DNA from: Bromus sterilis
Lineage: Eukaryota > Streptophyta > Magnoliopsida > Poales > Poaceae
Length of the DNA: 64,000 bases
Assembly: GCA_950022295.1 (NCBI GenBank)
Contig: OX465596.1
Coordinates: 8,246,001 to 8,310,000 of the forward strand
Direction: 5' to 3'
The translations under genes and the position numbers were made by a program. How positions within the stretch are numbered: position 1 is the stretch's first letter; every line of letters begins with the position of its first letter. The notes beneath the pieces are model-generated. The model saw only the letters and a list, made by a program, of their open reading frames with translations, did no database searches and was not told where the DNA came from. Shown here piece by piece: positions 25,291-38,619 of the stretch.

Positions 25291-25303
25291 GGCTCTGATA
25301 CCA
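25291..25303 (-). other. Primer-binding site, initiator-Met tRNA type
   Basis: The minus strand reads TGGTATCAGAGCC three bases after the LTR end ...GGGCCTTACA. This is the canonical plant retrotransposon site complementary to the 3' end of initiator tRNA-Met, and it fixes the orientation of this element. Confidence 0.85.
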
Positions 25304-26010
25304 AGTTGTAAGGCCCGATATGCGGTACTATTTCAGATCTAGATGTTTCCATCCATATTCACGGACGAAGCACATATCGTTCCCACCGCGACATATGACA
25401 AAGCCATATGCCCCAGATTTCCAACATGATATCACAACATTACAGCTACAAGGATACAACATCTCATACAATCGGCATAAAGTGGCCTGAATACATTACA
25501 TCAGCGGAAGATACATGTCTGAGTACAGACTACACACAAATGCCTAGCGGCAAAGGTAAAACACACCATGCCCACGTCCACACGGGTCCAGGCTCTCCGC
25601 CGGGGACCCCTAGCTAATCGTCGTCGAGTCTCCGCGAAGGCGTACAGAAGAAGAATCGTCGAGCTCCACTAATTTCCAAGTTCATCGCATAACGTGCGAG
25701 AAGAAAGGAGAAAGGGGTGAGCTATATCAACAATCAGATAACTAACTTCTCACGGTGAGAAGGGGGTAGTGGTTGAGGTAGCAGCCGCACTAGCAATTTA
25801 TGAGTGGCTAACGTTCTATTCAGAGTAAGATGAGAACCAAGCATTCGATGAGGAAGCGCCTCCAACAAGTCTTGCTATCCACCTACTTACGCAAGCATAA
25901 CACCTATCCTATCCTTGTCCTCCCCATCATCACCCGATGATGAAGAAGCATTCAAGGCACGCACACGGTGATCAAGTTTTAATTATGATTCAGTTGATGT
26001 TGTCTATGAA

Positions 26011-27558
26011 CACTACTAGGGAATAGCCTTTTAGTGGCGTCCTTTTTTTGCGTTTAGTGGCGCATTTCAAATGCGCCACTAACGACAAGCCACTAATAAG
26101 GCCTTAATAGTGGCGCATTTCAAATGCGCCACCCCTAAGAATCTTATGCGTGGCGCATTTCGAAATGGGCCACCTATAAGCCCAAATGCGCCTTATGGGT
26201 GGCGCATTATGAGAATGCGCCACTATTAAATTTTGAATTTCGAATCTGGATCTGGAATAAAAATATTTTTTATTTTTTTCTTAATCTCAGGTTAGTATGC
26301 TTAATGCCCGATCACTATGCTTAATCTCTGGTCAAACTAACCTCCGTGGTCAAACTTCCCCGAGGGTCACCCATCCTAGCACTACTCCAGCCCCAGCAAG
26401 CTTAATTTCTCGGTTCTATTCAACTCTCACTCCAGCTCACCTAGCAGGCACTTGTTGATATATCAAACATATAAATCCTATTAAACCATGTTGATGTCTA
26501 GGACCTTGTTAATGTTCATGGGTGTGCTAAAATTTTCAATATTTTTTTGAATCTTTCTCGATGGGACCATTAGCATATTTTGAACTTTTTTAAAAAAATT
26601 TAAATTTTTATTTTTTTAATTTTTTTAATGTTACTATCTAAAATTTTCAACTTTTTTTAACTTCCCGATTTGTCCTCTAGCCTATTTTGAATTTAAAAAA
26701 AATAAAAAAATAAATTTTTAAAAAATTTCAAAAAAAATTTGTTAGTAGTGGCGCATTTCATACAAAATGCGCCACTACTAAGTTCAAATTGTTTTTCAAT
26801 TTTTTCTCTTTTTTTGGGCCTCAAGATCTTCAAACACCCGTAACTTTTTTCTGTTAGGTTTTTGAGGATTCTAAAAATGTTCAACGGGTTACACATAGTT
26901 GAATTTGGATATAACTTTTCGAGTAGATGATTTTTCATATAAAAAACTTTTTCATCGGAGGTCGTATGCAAAAGTTAAGCCCATTTTACGTAATTCTCGG
27001 GAGATTTTGCAAAAAAAAGTCAAAATTCATATTTGTAAATTTTCCTAACAGCTAGACCACATATCATTTGGAAAACTTATTTTCTTTTATTTTTTTGACA
27101 TTTCTATCATTTTCTTTTATTTTTTTTCAAATTGAAAAGGCGGTCCACGGGGGGGGGGTGTATATGGGAATTTTCCCGCCCAGTTTTTTCTTATTAGTGG
27201 CGCATATGGGAAATGCGCCACCCCTGGGTGGCGCATTCTGGATGCGCCACTAATAATTCCTTAGGGGTGGCGCATTTCCAGAATGCGCCACCCCTAAGCT
27301 CGTAGGGGTGGCGCATTTCCAAAATGCGCCACCTATAAGGTTCTTAGGGGTGGCGCATTTTGGAAAATGCGCCACGTATAAGGGGTTCCAGGGCTGGCCC
27401 ACTCTTAGGGGTGGCGCATTTTGGAAAATGCGCCACCTATAAGGGCTTATAGGTGGCGCATTTTTTACCAGTGCGCCACCCCTTACAACATAGTGGCGCA
27501 TTACATATAAAATGCGCCACTAATAAGCTTTCCATGTATAGTTATTTCCCTAGTAGTG
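26011..27558. mobile_element. Non-autonomous CACTA element (1548 bp)
   Basis: Both ends carry the CACTA terminal inverted repeat (CACTACTAGGGAATAG at the left; CACTACTAGGGAAATAA on the minus strand at the right). The 3-bp target duplication GAA lies at 26008-26010 and 27559-27561. The subterminal regions are packed with the palindromic motif TGGCGCATT...AATGCGCCA, at least a dozen copies, clustered at 26050-26225 and 27197-27520. The centre is AT-rich and no transposase is encoded. In CACTA elements such subterminal repeats bind the transposase; here that is inferred. Confidence 0.92.
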
Positions 27559-28374
27559 GAACAAGGAGTAGGTCTCAAGTCGTCCATAACCGCGGACACG
27601 GCTTCTCGAAAAGATTTAACCCTGCAGGGGTGTACCAACTGCCCATTATAGGCGTCGCATGCTCGCCCATCTCTCTCAGTTGCTACCCGTTAGAGGCAAC
27701 CATTTTATGATTTAGTTCCGAGAGATCCGAAACGACATAATCCCTCTAACTAACAACGAACAAATCCGGGTGGCCCCCTGGGAGTCGACACCCAACCCAA
27801 AAGCCGGCCACGCTCTCGGATCGGACTCTTCCGTATGGCTAAGGTCGGGAAAATCACACCTGACATCAGGGGACCCCTAGATCACCAAGTGTGGACCAAC
27901 AGAGATACTCTGTCTCCGCTGGCCCGAGTTATTTGGAAACTACTGGCGGCCGACCAGCACACACACGGTTCAAATAGTAAATCAGCTTGGGCCACCTTAG
28001 AAATGTTTGAAGCTAGGTAGGTAAGAAAATGGGACATCCCGCACACGATTAGGCATGCTCAGTCTTGGAACCAATACCCGGAACTCGGATCCTAGGTGAC
28101 TCGAATGGAACAAAGCGTCGGGGCGGGATAGCCTAGACCTTCCATCCTTCGTCGAATATAGTCAACAATTATAATAATCATATCATCCACAATAGATATA
28201 ATAATGTGATAGCCCAAACCAAGGAGGTAACAAGAGGTAACATTTGATGGAATCCTAGCATGCATACTAAGAAGTGGCTGAGAAGCGAGCAATAGTAACA
28301 TAGCCAAACAGGGTTTGATGGGATGTGGAGGAACATGGCTGTTTGGGTTTCATCATGGAGGCATTAAATATGAG

Positions 28375-28379
28375 GTGGT
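28375..28379 (+). other. Target-site duplication of the nested copia element (left copy)
   Basis: GTGGT here equals GTGGT at 41449-41453 on the far side. This links the LTRs at 28380-30111 and 39685-41448 as the two ends of a single insertion. Confidence 0.85.
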
Positions 28380-30111
28380 TGTTGGGGTTCGTAGCAGAAA
28401 ACACAAATTTTTCTAACTAGAGTTCCCTTAACCCAAGATCTAGCTAGCCGTATTACCGTAACGGACAGTAGTGCGGATATAACATACCTCGGGGTGTAGT
28501 CCGTTGCGCGGGAAACGTTCCCACAAACGTGGTTGATGTAGCCGATCAAGTTTCACAGCCCCCTGGCTGTGTTGAGCACCCGGATGGGTGTAGTGCCACA
28601 CGTGCAGCACCTCACGGGTTGAGACTCGATGACGACCTCCGTTCTCCGATCCAGCGGAGGGGGCGGAAGCAGACCTCCGGACGGAGCTTCGGCAGCACGA
28701 CGGCCTCCGATTCTAGCAGAGAAGCCTCAATTCCACTATAGACTCACACTAGGGAGTCCACCGTGGAAGAGACAAGAGAGGGGAGGAGACCGGAGAAAAC
28801 CGATCTCAATTCGGAGTTATATTTATTTTCTCACGAATTTTTCTATATTAATTATGTGCACCCTGCCCATCTATATATAGGCTGGGGGGAGGGAGTCAAC
28901 CCACCTCCCTTAGCAATGTGGGACTAAAGTCCCCTTGCTAAGGGGTGGCCGGCCAAGGGGGGAGAGGGGGCGCACCCCTCATGGGGGCGCCTCCCCCCCC
29001 CCCTTTTTTTCTTTTTTTTTCTTTTCCCTTTAATTCCCCTAATGGGCCTTTTTCTCCACTAAGGCCCATAGCACATATTAATTAGAAATAAAATGATTTT
29101 AATTATTAATTCAATTAATTAATAACAAAACATATTATTCCATCTCCCGGTGCTCCCGAAACTCTTCCGGCTCACTCCGAACTTGTTTCGGTTCAATACG
29201 GTACTCCTCCGATATTGTCTCCTTTATTCTCTGGTTGCTCCGATGGTTCCGAAAAGGTGTCCGATTTCATCGAGCCCTTAAGTGTGTTACCCTACGGTCC
29301 GAGAACACTCCAGTCATGACCGAGCAGAGGCTACAATCAATGATCATCAGCGGGACCTGGATGCCCATAATGACCCCTGTGCATTCCGGATATCAACACC
29401 GATTGGACCTTACGCCGTATAGCATTCCCTTTGTCAGCGATACTGGATTGTTCCGAGATTCGATCAATGACATCCTATGTCTGGTTCAACCTCGTTCTGA
29501 ACTAATCCTCATTCACTCGTTCCCGTGATATTCATCCCCGTGACCTAGTCACACGCTGCGCAGCTTTATGGATGGAATCTCACCGAGTGGGCCCTGAGTA
29601 TCTATCCATCATATGGATTGAAAAATCCCGCTCTTGTAACAATACTCCTCAACATATCTCCACGGAATACCCAATATACAACCGTTATGACCCGAATATT
29701 TCAGTCAGGTGGTGGGATATAAGTCAAAGCATCCGGGAAGATAGCAATTATGCATGTACTCACGGTCAAAGGAACGGTCTACCACGTTCTGTAATTACAA
29801 CACTGAACTTTCATAAGATTTGATCATGCTGTAATGCTTACTTTGGGTAATGTTCATCACGTCACTTAACCCGTGAGGTGACCTCATAGTCAAGAGACTT
29901 AATTTTCCATGATCGCGAAACCACGACCATCATGTTGACCATGAACTAGTTATCGATGTAGAGGCCAACTAGGAACACTGGGGGTTTCTATACCACACCT
30001 GCATCATTCTTTCACTGATGCAGTTCTAGCACGGTATGAAACTGGTTATGAACTTGCTTAGATATATTGGAATAATCATATATTATTTGCCTCTAGAGCA
30101 TATATCCAACA
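28380..30111 (-). mobile_element. 3' LTR of the nested copia element
   Basis: 1732 bp, with TGTTGG...CCAACA ends on both strands. On the minus strand it starts TGTTGGATATATGCTCTAGA. It differs from the 5' LTR by a deletion of about 20 bp near 28617 (the segment between CAGCACCTC and GAGACTCGATG) and scattered substitutions. The TATA box is on the minus strand near 28872-28879. Confidence 0.9.
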
Positions 30112-30123
30112 GTCTCCCACTTG
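30112..30123 (-). other. Polypurine tract of the nested copia element
   Basis: The plus strand reads GTCTCCCACTTGC, i.e. GCAAGTGGGAGAC on the minus strand, directly before the 3' LTR. Confidence 0.7.
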
Positions 30124-33032
30124 CACTAGAGTGCTAATAATCTAGCCGCATTTTTCCGATCATAATCATCTTATCACATAAGTGTTTCATTGATCATGCA
30201 TGCTCATGGAAGAGGGTTCATCAACGAACTGCACCAATTCAGATTCGTATGTTTCCTTTGCAACTGGTATAGGTCAAAAGCTCTTTTGACATACCACTCA
30301 TTATCGTATAATGGTTGGATTTAAGTTTCGCGGGAGAGTGAGACTATTATTTCACAGTATCCTCCAATGATCTCTTGGTTCAGTGTTTAGAAGACTCACC
30401 CTTAGTCATATATACTGGGAAATACACTCAGCCAGAAGTCCAATACTTCTAACGCTAAACTTTTATCCATACGTCTACTTTCTTAAGTAGTATTATGTTT
30501 GTAGTACCGTGAATTTTGCTCACATTTCTTTCATGTCTTTGGTGATGTCTCTAATTCCATATAGACCCATAATATGGCTTGCAATTGTAATCTTGCATTA
30601 CATTCAAGTCTATTATCCTTTCTATATTTTAGAGAATAATCCTCAGTATTCCTCTCTATACTGAATGCATGGACTTTATTCAGATTCTGTGTTTTACTCC
30701 TAAAGCACATCGGAATCTGTTCTTCTTCCAAGAACTTTTGAGTCATTCTGTTGTTGGATTCATAATGCATGTTATATGGTAGAATCATATGTCAAGAACA
30801 TATAAGATAACATGTCAAGTACATGGTGCATCTCTATTCTTCCATGAAGACATTGCTTGTGATATTTGGATTTCATCCATTATATAATTTCTAGCCACAA
30901 GAACCTGTTTCTTGTCTAGAAGATTATTCCAACCTTCACTTCGTTTCATTATCCGTATCTTAATCTACTCATATAGATTTCAACGTGTAATGTGTTGGTA
31001 TTTCATATAAAAGAAGATTCTTACAATCTTGTATTTTATTTGCCTTATGCTCTATATATATCATAATGCACATATGTATATAAGACGATTCTCTATATAC
31101 ACAATCAATGCATATCCATATATATACATATGAGATCATTCTTCTCACATATCAATGCATATATGTTTGAGACAATGATCATGCTCCCACTCAAATATAT
31201 CCATCATATACTCATATATTTGTGGTTCAGCTTTCATCAAGTCATTTTATTGTTCACTATGTCTCACATAATGACAATGCTTCCAAAGCTCCCACTCAGA
31301 AAATGCCCTCTGCATTCCAAGTTTCCGGGAAGTCTTCAAAGCTCCCACTCAGTTTCATGAAACTGCAGGCCCACTCAATATTTTGTTCATCACAAAATCA
31401 TTTGATCAAATCAAGGTTGAGCGTTCATGTCTTGAGGTACTATAGTCCATCCTTTTAACGAAGGTCATGCCCATTGCAATTCTCTTTCAAATCCAAATTT
31501 GACTGAGATGAAATTTCAGGCTATGGTCCATCGTAGTGTAAATGAAATATTTTATTGATTAAAGCATTCCTACGTTTCCGTAGTCAATCACCATTGAACT
31601 TTGGTCATAACCAAATAATGCCTTATGTCCATTACATTATTCTCAATAACTCTCCAGTTTGTCGAGAATATGAAATAACCGATTTATTTCACAGGACGTG
31701 AGCCATCCTTAATGTAACTCAATATTATTTCATTTCTCCTCGTGTTCTAGGCTACCATCATTCCTTTGTGTCTTCAAGCAATATTATTCCCTATTGTTTT
31801 ATTAAGGAGACTCATGATTATTGTTCTGTACAGAACGTAATCATGATAACCTTCTAAATTCAACAATGGCTTCAACTCATATACCAAGATCAATCATCTT
31901 TGGCATATCCTTCCTTAATATAGCGTCATTACAGCGGAACATGCTTCCGTTGCAATACTCTGATATTCTGAAGGCAAGGTCCAATACCCCGGTCAAAGTT
32001 TCCATTATCTCCCATTGGATCCGTGTCGAGAGACTTTTCTCGTATTACCAATTAAGCAACACAAATTTTGCTATTCGGGGAGAATATGTAATTTCAATTG
32101 CTCGTAGTTTTATTACAAAGAAATTCTTTCTTTTAAGAAACCTTATAACACCCTCAGTTATGGAGCTATCATGTCTCGTTAGATTCAGGATGGTTTCCTA
32201 TTCATGAAGTGGGTGTTTTAACTTAATGAATTAAACAATCTTATTCTACAATAACTATAGTGCTAGGGGAAAGAACGTTTAGACCATACTACGGTTTAGT
32301 ATGACTACGAATGGTTTAAGTAGTCTAGCACTTTCAACTTCCATTGTAGTTTGTGGTACAACTTCCACAAGTCTCCCATTATGTCAATGTCAATACTTAT
32401 CACTTCGGATCGTAGCGTAGTGATATGTATCCTTGTATTCTCACTTCTCACTGTGATTCCTGAATCTCAGTTTTATGATCTTAATTCAATACAACTTTCA
32501 ATTAATCATATGAAGTCTTTAATGATAACTCACATGCCCATTTAGTACATCATTTATGTATAATGCTTGGCACAAGTTCTACTTGCTAGAACCTTGTCAT
32601 GATTATATTTATTTGCAGAGGTTCATAGATCGTGTATCTAATCCATCTCATGCAATCAAGTTGTGATTTTCATTCGATAATGAATTCACAAGTTAATAGA
32701 TCATACATTTAATGAATTCATCAGTTATGAAGTCACCTCATGCAATCAGATCTTTGACTTGTTATAATCAAGACAACTTTATCATTAAGCATTGAATATT
32801 TCTTGACACTAATAGTAGTATTATAAATGCTTTCTATCATATCATAAATCAAGACGTAATCAAAGTATAAGCACACTTTTATTCATAAAGATGGAACAAC
32901 TGACTTGTCTCATTACATGAATAACTTTGTCTCGCGAGATGCAAGACACACAACTAAGTGTTCATACTATAATGATTACATAAGATTTATCTAATACTCT
33001 AAGTATCTCCTATGATAGATGTCTCGGTGGGT
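30124..33032 (-). mobile_element. Non-coding 3' internal region of the nested copia element
   Basis: AT-rich, with no ORF showing pol motifs. The part up to about 32500 matches 19795-22188 in reverse complement. The remaining half-kilobase continues the same element up to the junction with the gypsy fragment near 33033. Its exact right edge is uncertain. Confidence 0.65.
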
Positions 33033-33793
33033 TTTTAGCTCAGCTAACTCATGTGGGGCCATTTTATATGGGCGTTTGGAAATTGGTGCGGTTCCTGGAA
33101 CAAGATCCACTATAAACTCTACACATCTGTCGGGTGGCTAGGCTTAAGGGGTTGGATCTCTGGATAGCTTCCTAGAGGATGACCAAGGTTTACTAGGGGC
33201 TACAACAGATATGTCAAAGTAGCAAAGTACCCCAACACGATGGTTAGTGTGGTTCTTCTCGCTAGAAGACATCGAAAGTGGGAGAAGAGCTGCAAATGAA
33301 ACACTCTAGGTTTCTAGAGCAAAACCTACATCAAAACACTATAGAACTGTCGGGAATGCCACCTAGAAATCTTCTAAAAGGACAACCGAAAGGGGAAGAA
33401 GGATTCTTTGCAATTGCATCAGATTATGAAGAAACCTGGAATGACTCGGACAGCATAACGGCTGTAATTGTAAGAAATGACAATTTCTTTCAATATGCAA
33501 ACAACACTTACATAATACGATGTAAGAAATCAGCACTACAACAATGCTAGGAAAACCGGACACAACCTTCCTACGGCTATAAGGAAGCAATCAACGAGAT
33601 GTGCTAAACAGACAGAGGAGAGCCTAGTCCTATCTTCCCGTAGAATTAGATGAGGTTGACTCAGAACTCAGAACGAAGGGGGTAAGGAGAAAAAGAAGCC
33701 TTACGTTTTTCCCTTATATACCCAGAGTAACTATATAACTATAGAAAGCTAGACTCAACTTCGGCCAAGGCTGATAATCCTACAGTCAGTCCT
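33033..33793 (-). pseudogene. Broken gypsy reverse-transcriptase fragment and leader of a nested element
   Basis: On the minus strand, about 33124-33033 translates to a stretch containing VEFIVDLVPGTAP, then ISKRPYKMAPHELAELK. This is the conserved beginning of the Ty3/gypsy RT domain (usually xEFxIDLxPGTxPIxxxPYRMxPxELxELK). Stop codons lie just upstream in the same frame. The similarity ends abruptly at 33033, before the catalytic YxDD block, so the RT cannot work. Only about 0.7 kb separates it from the primer site, too little for gag and protease. An internal deletion must therefore have fused leader and RT. The rest (33130-33790) is leader-like and non-coding as far as I can tell. Confidence 0.75.
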
Positions 33794-33805
33794 GCTCTGA
33801 TACCA
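33794..33805 (-). other. Primer-binding site, initiator-Met tRNA type (nested gypsy)
   Basis: The minus strand reads TGGTATCAGAGC, a few bases after the LTR end ...GGTCCCGACA. It shares flanking sequence (TCTAGACTCRACTTCGRCC-like) with the site at 25291. Confidence 0.85.
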
Positions 33806-33809
33806 AGTC

Positions 33810-36800
33810 TGTCGGGACCCGGGGTTAGCGTATATAAGCCTCGCTACAACACAATCATATGGAGAGCCGAGAACCGTACCCACTTGTCTAAGCAGACAAG
33901 GCCAAGCACAGAACGTTCTCGGAAAGCATCGAACGTGAGGGGCATCCCATTCAGGCCGGATGATCCACTGAGATGGGTCCTCATCGTCCGCACACAAGTC
34001 TAACATGATATGGGTGGTGAATTCCCATACTCAAAGACAAGTCGCCTCAACCATACTATCGATTGTATTATAACCCTTACATAGACTTACTCCAGCCCGA
34101 TCACTTAGTCGGGGTCTAGGGCGGGCTCGATCATACATCAAAGTGTGCACGAGACAGAGTCTCGAGCAATCGCATCGCGATGCCCCAAGCTGCGCACATC
34201 TAAGGGCCACTTGGTGTATAAAAGACCGCCAGCCAGATCACAACTAAGGTCTCGAATACCCATACAAAGAAATGCATGTTATAAACATACACGCAGCACA
34301 CATGCCTTGTATGAACAACAGGTATCATTGCAATTCTCTACAAAGTATATACTTTATTGATAACTCTTACAGAGTGCACACAGAGATGACAACTTGTGAT
34401 CCAACATTACATCAAGCATGCGGAAGCAAAGTAGGTCTGAGTACAGACAAGTTTAACAAATGGCTTAGAGAAGCCTTGACTATAAACAAGCCCTCCACGA
34501 GGGAACCAGTCGTCTGACTGGGACTACACTAGCTTGGTCTTGGTCTGAGTCTTCATCCTTCGAGCTTCAAGTAGAAGCCACCATCGGGGTCGGTGGGTTC
34601 ATCTAAAACATAGATTAAGCAAACGTGAGTACAAGGTCGTACTCAGCAAGACTTACGTAGGAGCTATACTGCTCATGCACATGTATCAAGGTAAAGGGAG
34701 GTGGGGTTTCACTTGCAGAAGTGCCAGCTTTGACTTGGCTAGTCCTGAACTACGAGTACCAGACTTGAGGTAAGAAGCGTACACGAGTCCACTACATCTC
34801 TTCAACCAATACACCACTATGGTTACTTCCTCGACTTCCCCACGAGAAGCACACCATAGCACTCACGCTTATCTTGCGAGTTTTAGAAGTATCCAGTTCA
34901 AGTTGTCTAATAATCAAGCTAAGCTTTCCAAGCAGTCCATAACCGCGGACGCGGCTATTCGAATAGTTTTGTTAACCCTGCAGGGGTGTACCGCTAAACA
35001 CACGTGCCATCAGTTACCGCCTTTTCCGTGTCACCGTTCAAGAGATGACAGCAAGGATGCCACCACAACCATTACCTCATAGCCGATCTAGTCCAAGAAA
35101 GCCGCCTATCTGGGTTGTCTTCCACTATCGTGAACCCGGCCGGTTTACCGAAGTGGACCCAGACGATGTGTGCGTGGTGCGAAAGCCGGTCTTGGATGAG
35201 CCGTTCTCTCACTTGGCTACCAGGCCACAATACCTACAGAAATCTGAACTACTGCGACATCTGGACATCGAAGGGGATGAGTTAGTAAGCCGAGAGGGGT
35301 CAGTGAGCCCAATGTGTGGTTGTACTCTTCATCTTGGATCACCACACAAGAACTCGGTGCTTAAGGCGGTGTTCAACGAGACAACCCACTGTGTACTCCT
35401 ACACAGCCTCTCATCGTTCACCTTGTATTAGGGTAGATTCACCAACACATTTCACTTTCATCAACACCATGTTTACCATCATCCCGACTCACATCATAAG
35501 CAACCTCATTGTACCACTAAGCATGCAATAAGCAGTAACAGTTGCAGGGGTCACATGATATTAATCAACTCCTACATCTGCTAGGATTGTGGTTTGCTTA
35601 CTACTGTGACAAGATGATAGGTCATGCAAAGGACATGGGTTCAACTATGCGATAGAAACGTTATCATGGTGATCATCCTAAACAATGCATAAGCGAGAAA
35701 TGAGAGGGAAGTGGGATTTTATCGACATGATCAATGGGGGTTTGCTTGCCTTGCTGACGAGGTTCGGGTTCTGGATCTTCAGCGAAGGGGGTGACCTCTT
35801 GCTCCGGTTCCACCTCTACTCGACAAACAAAGCACGAAGTAGCAATCAATATGAATGCAATGCTCAAGCACATGATTGAATGTTAAACCTTGAAGTATAA
35901 GTTTTGATGTGTGAGGCAATTCCATTTAAGTGGAATATATTGCATTTAAAATGCAAATTCAAACTCCACATTTGAATTCAACCTAGTCAAGTTGCAAGTG
36001 ACATGGTTTGATCATTTTGAATCATCTTCACTTGTATAATATGTGCTTCTGATGTATGGTGGAAATATATCACAATTCCATGGTCCAAGTTGCAAAATCA
36101 TTTGGTTTGAATTTGAATTAATTTCAAATAAAGCAAATGACATATGCTACTGGTCCCATTTTAAATTCAACTCAAACATAGTTGAAAGTTGCATATTCGG
36201 AAAGATAATTTTCTCCTGATCATTTTTCATATATTATTTGTCCAATTTGGAGTTAATATGAATTTTCTATGAATTTCCAAAGTTTGGGGTATTTCCTTGA
36301 ATTTCTGGAATTATTTAAACCATTTTGATTTTCTGGAAATTCATTTAAACTGATTTACTGCGTCAGCGCTGACGTCAGGGGGGGCTGACAAGTGGGGCCG
36401 GCCTGTCAGTGACTGGGCTCACTTAACCGGTGGGTTAAGTTAATCCAGTGGCTTAATTAAGCCACTAGGCCCACTGGTCAGTGACCCAGGGTTCACTTAA
36501 CTGGGTGCTTAACCGGGGGGGCTGGCTTGACACGCCGGCGGCTAAACGCCGGCGACTGGAGTCGCGGCGGCGCTGCACGGGAGATCGATTCCGGCCACGG
36601 GAGGGGAAACGGAGGGCACCAATGGATGCAGCAGCCTCGTCCGCGTCTTCTGGAGGCATCGGGAGTTCACGGGGAGGTCGGGAGCGACGACGGCGACGAC
36701 TCCGGCGGAAGCAGAAGCACGGCGAGGTCGTAGTCGACGTTGTAGCGCATGGTTCGGGCTGATCTCGCGTGCGTTCGAACGCTGGCATGCTCAGGAGCCA

Positions 36801-37920
36801 AATGCACGCACTGGAACTTCACGAAGAGCACTGGAGTGAGCGCATGGTCAACCGCGGCGGCAACCGTGCTCAGGTTCCATGGCGGATCCGGCTAGAGGAG
36901 GCAAACGAGGGGGGAAAGTGAGGGGTTTCGCTTGCGAGCTCACCCTGAACTCAGTAGAGGTGGTGGCGAGGGCTGGGGTGGCTCAACGGCGGCGGAATCG
37001 ACGAAGTCCTTCACGGCGGCCGGCGGGAACTCGAGGAAGAATCCGGCGTCTACGCGGGCTCCGGGCTCGATTCCTTCTGCAGTTCGACGAAGACGACGAC
37101 GACGAAGAGCTTGGACACGTTCTTGGGGCTTCTCGACATCAATGGCCACGCGTGTGCTCGACGGCGCTCCGGCGTGTTCCTCGGGCGGCGATGAAACGGG
37201 CGAGAGAGGAGAGGAGGGAGCTCGTGGAGGGGGGAACTGAACTGGGGCGGTTCCAAGACGTGTCTAGGTGCGAGAAGAGGGCACGGGGCGGCCTGGAAGC
37301 TCGTCGACGACGACGTGTCGTCCCCAGCTAGCTCGGTGGCATTCCACCGAGCAGCTTGGAGGCGCGGGACGGGGAAGAAGACGCCCCTGCCCCTGTGGGC
37401 CGGCTGGGCTGGGTGGGCCGACTTCGCCTAGGCGCCAGGTAAGTTTCTGCTTTCTTTTTCTGTTTAATCTTTCCTTTATTTTCTGTAATTTTTTTTGACT
37501 TTGGTAAAAATACCAAATCATTTTATTAAATGCTGAAAACTTTTATGTGGCCTCATAATAATATAGACTAACCACTTATAAAATTTCAACATTTTTAAAA
37601 TTCAAATGATTTGAATTTTAAATCAAATAGGGGTATTTCATTAATTCCAAGGCACTGTTTGAATATTTGAAAAATCTATGAGCATGGGGTGGGTCCCACA
37701 TCACTTGATATGTGATCACACTCATTTATAAGACTTTTCAAAACTCTAACATGAATTTTTGGAAAAGATTTTTATCTGGCCTTTTGAATTAATTCATCTG
37801 GGGGTGTTCCTTCTCCCATTTGCTTTTGATTTTGAATTTCCTTTGATTTCATTCAAAAATTTGACATGATGCAAAGGCACTAACTAACCCTAGCACATTA
37901 CCTAACTGAGGGTTCTGACA
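33810..37920 (-). mobile_element. 4.1-kb 5' LTR of a nested gypsy-type element
   Basis: The plus strand starts TGTCGGGACCC and ends GGGTTCTGACA, giving a TGTC...GACA inverted end pair and a length of 4111 bp. The segment 36500-37430 is GC-rich, with several overlapping chance ORFs up to 150 codons and proline/arginine-rich composition. I do not regard these as genes. The LTR is inserted in the copia gag, which stops at 37921. The left part of this element, including its 3' LTR, is missing. Confidence 0.8.
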
Positions 37921-38619
37921 GATACTCATTTACTGCAACTGTTGTATAAGGGAGTAAACATTTATAAAGTATATCAAGTATATACCTTCTCCATCGACAA
38001 CTTCTCCTTCAATGGGTTCGACCTCCAGGTACTGAAGTCTATCCATGAAGTCAGAGAACTCGAGGCTTTCACCTCTGCTGACATAGCCATGGACATGGTC
38101 TGTATAGCTCGGTGGAAGCGAGTGTAACACCGTGTATATCGCAGACTCATGTGTGGTTTCATAGTCAAAGTCATCTACGAGGCTCAGATGTATCTCATGC
38201 ATCTTGGCCAAGTGTGCTTTGAGGCAAGAGCCTTCTTCCAGCTTTGTAGAGAGAAACTCACTTTCTAACTCAAATCTGGCAACTCTAAACTGATGCAAGT
38301 TTGATGACTTTAACTCATCGATCATATCGTATGTATCCAAATCAGCATACTCCTCACGCAAATGTTGCGGAATGCTGGTTTCTATGATACCCTTGGCTAT
38401 GGCATATGTCCTACGACGATAATGATAATCAATCGCCGCTTGTGCATCCATGTCGTTTTCTGGAGGGTTTCCCACGTGCCTTTTAGTTAAGAATGAAAGG
38501 TTGATTCTTTTGAGCACGGCTCTAAGGCATAAGTACCAACTAATGAAGTTTGACCCATTTTCTTTAAGTCTTTCACCATGTAAGAAGGAAACCATTTCAA
38601 GGTACTGGATATTATCCAT
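37921..38619 (-). pseudogene. Copia-type gag, cut at its C-terminus by the nested gypsy element
   Basis: From the ATG at 38617-38619 the minus strand encodes about 220 residues of a Ty1/copia Gag (UBN2/Retrotran_gag-like). Seen directly: FHGERLKENGSNFISWYLCL near the N-terminus (the usual GxNYxxWxxxM region), IPQHLREEYADLDTYDMIDE and VARFELESEFLSTKLEEGSC in the middle, then LHSLPPSYTDHVHGYV. These follow the order of the family: capsid N-terminal part, then the L..LPxxY segment. The reading frame enters the nested LTR at 37920 and ends shortly after in foreign sequence. The zinc knuckle and everything behind it are therefore lost from this exon. Gag forms the virus-like particle of the element in the cytoplasm. 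The leader of 1.07 kb upstream links it to the primer site at 39672. Confidence 0.85.

Noticed and set aside
27250..27710. ORFs rich in GNAPPL-type repeats
   Set aside because: They are translations of the palindromic GCGCCACC repeats of the CACTA element.
36465..37331. Overlapping ORFs of 60-150 codons on both strands
   Set aside because: They lie in the GC-rich part of a 4.1-kb LTR. Open frames on both strands follow from base composition, and none has a domain.
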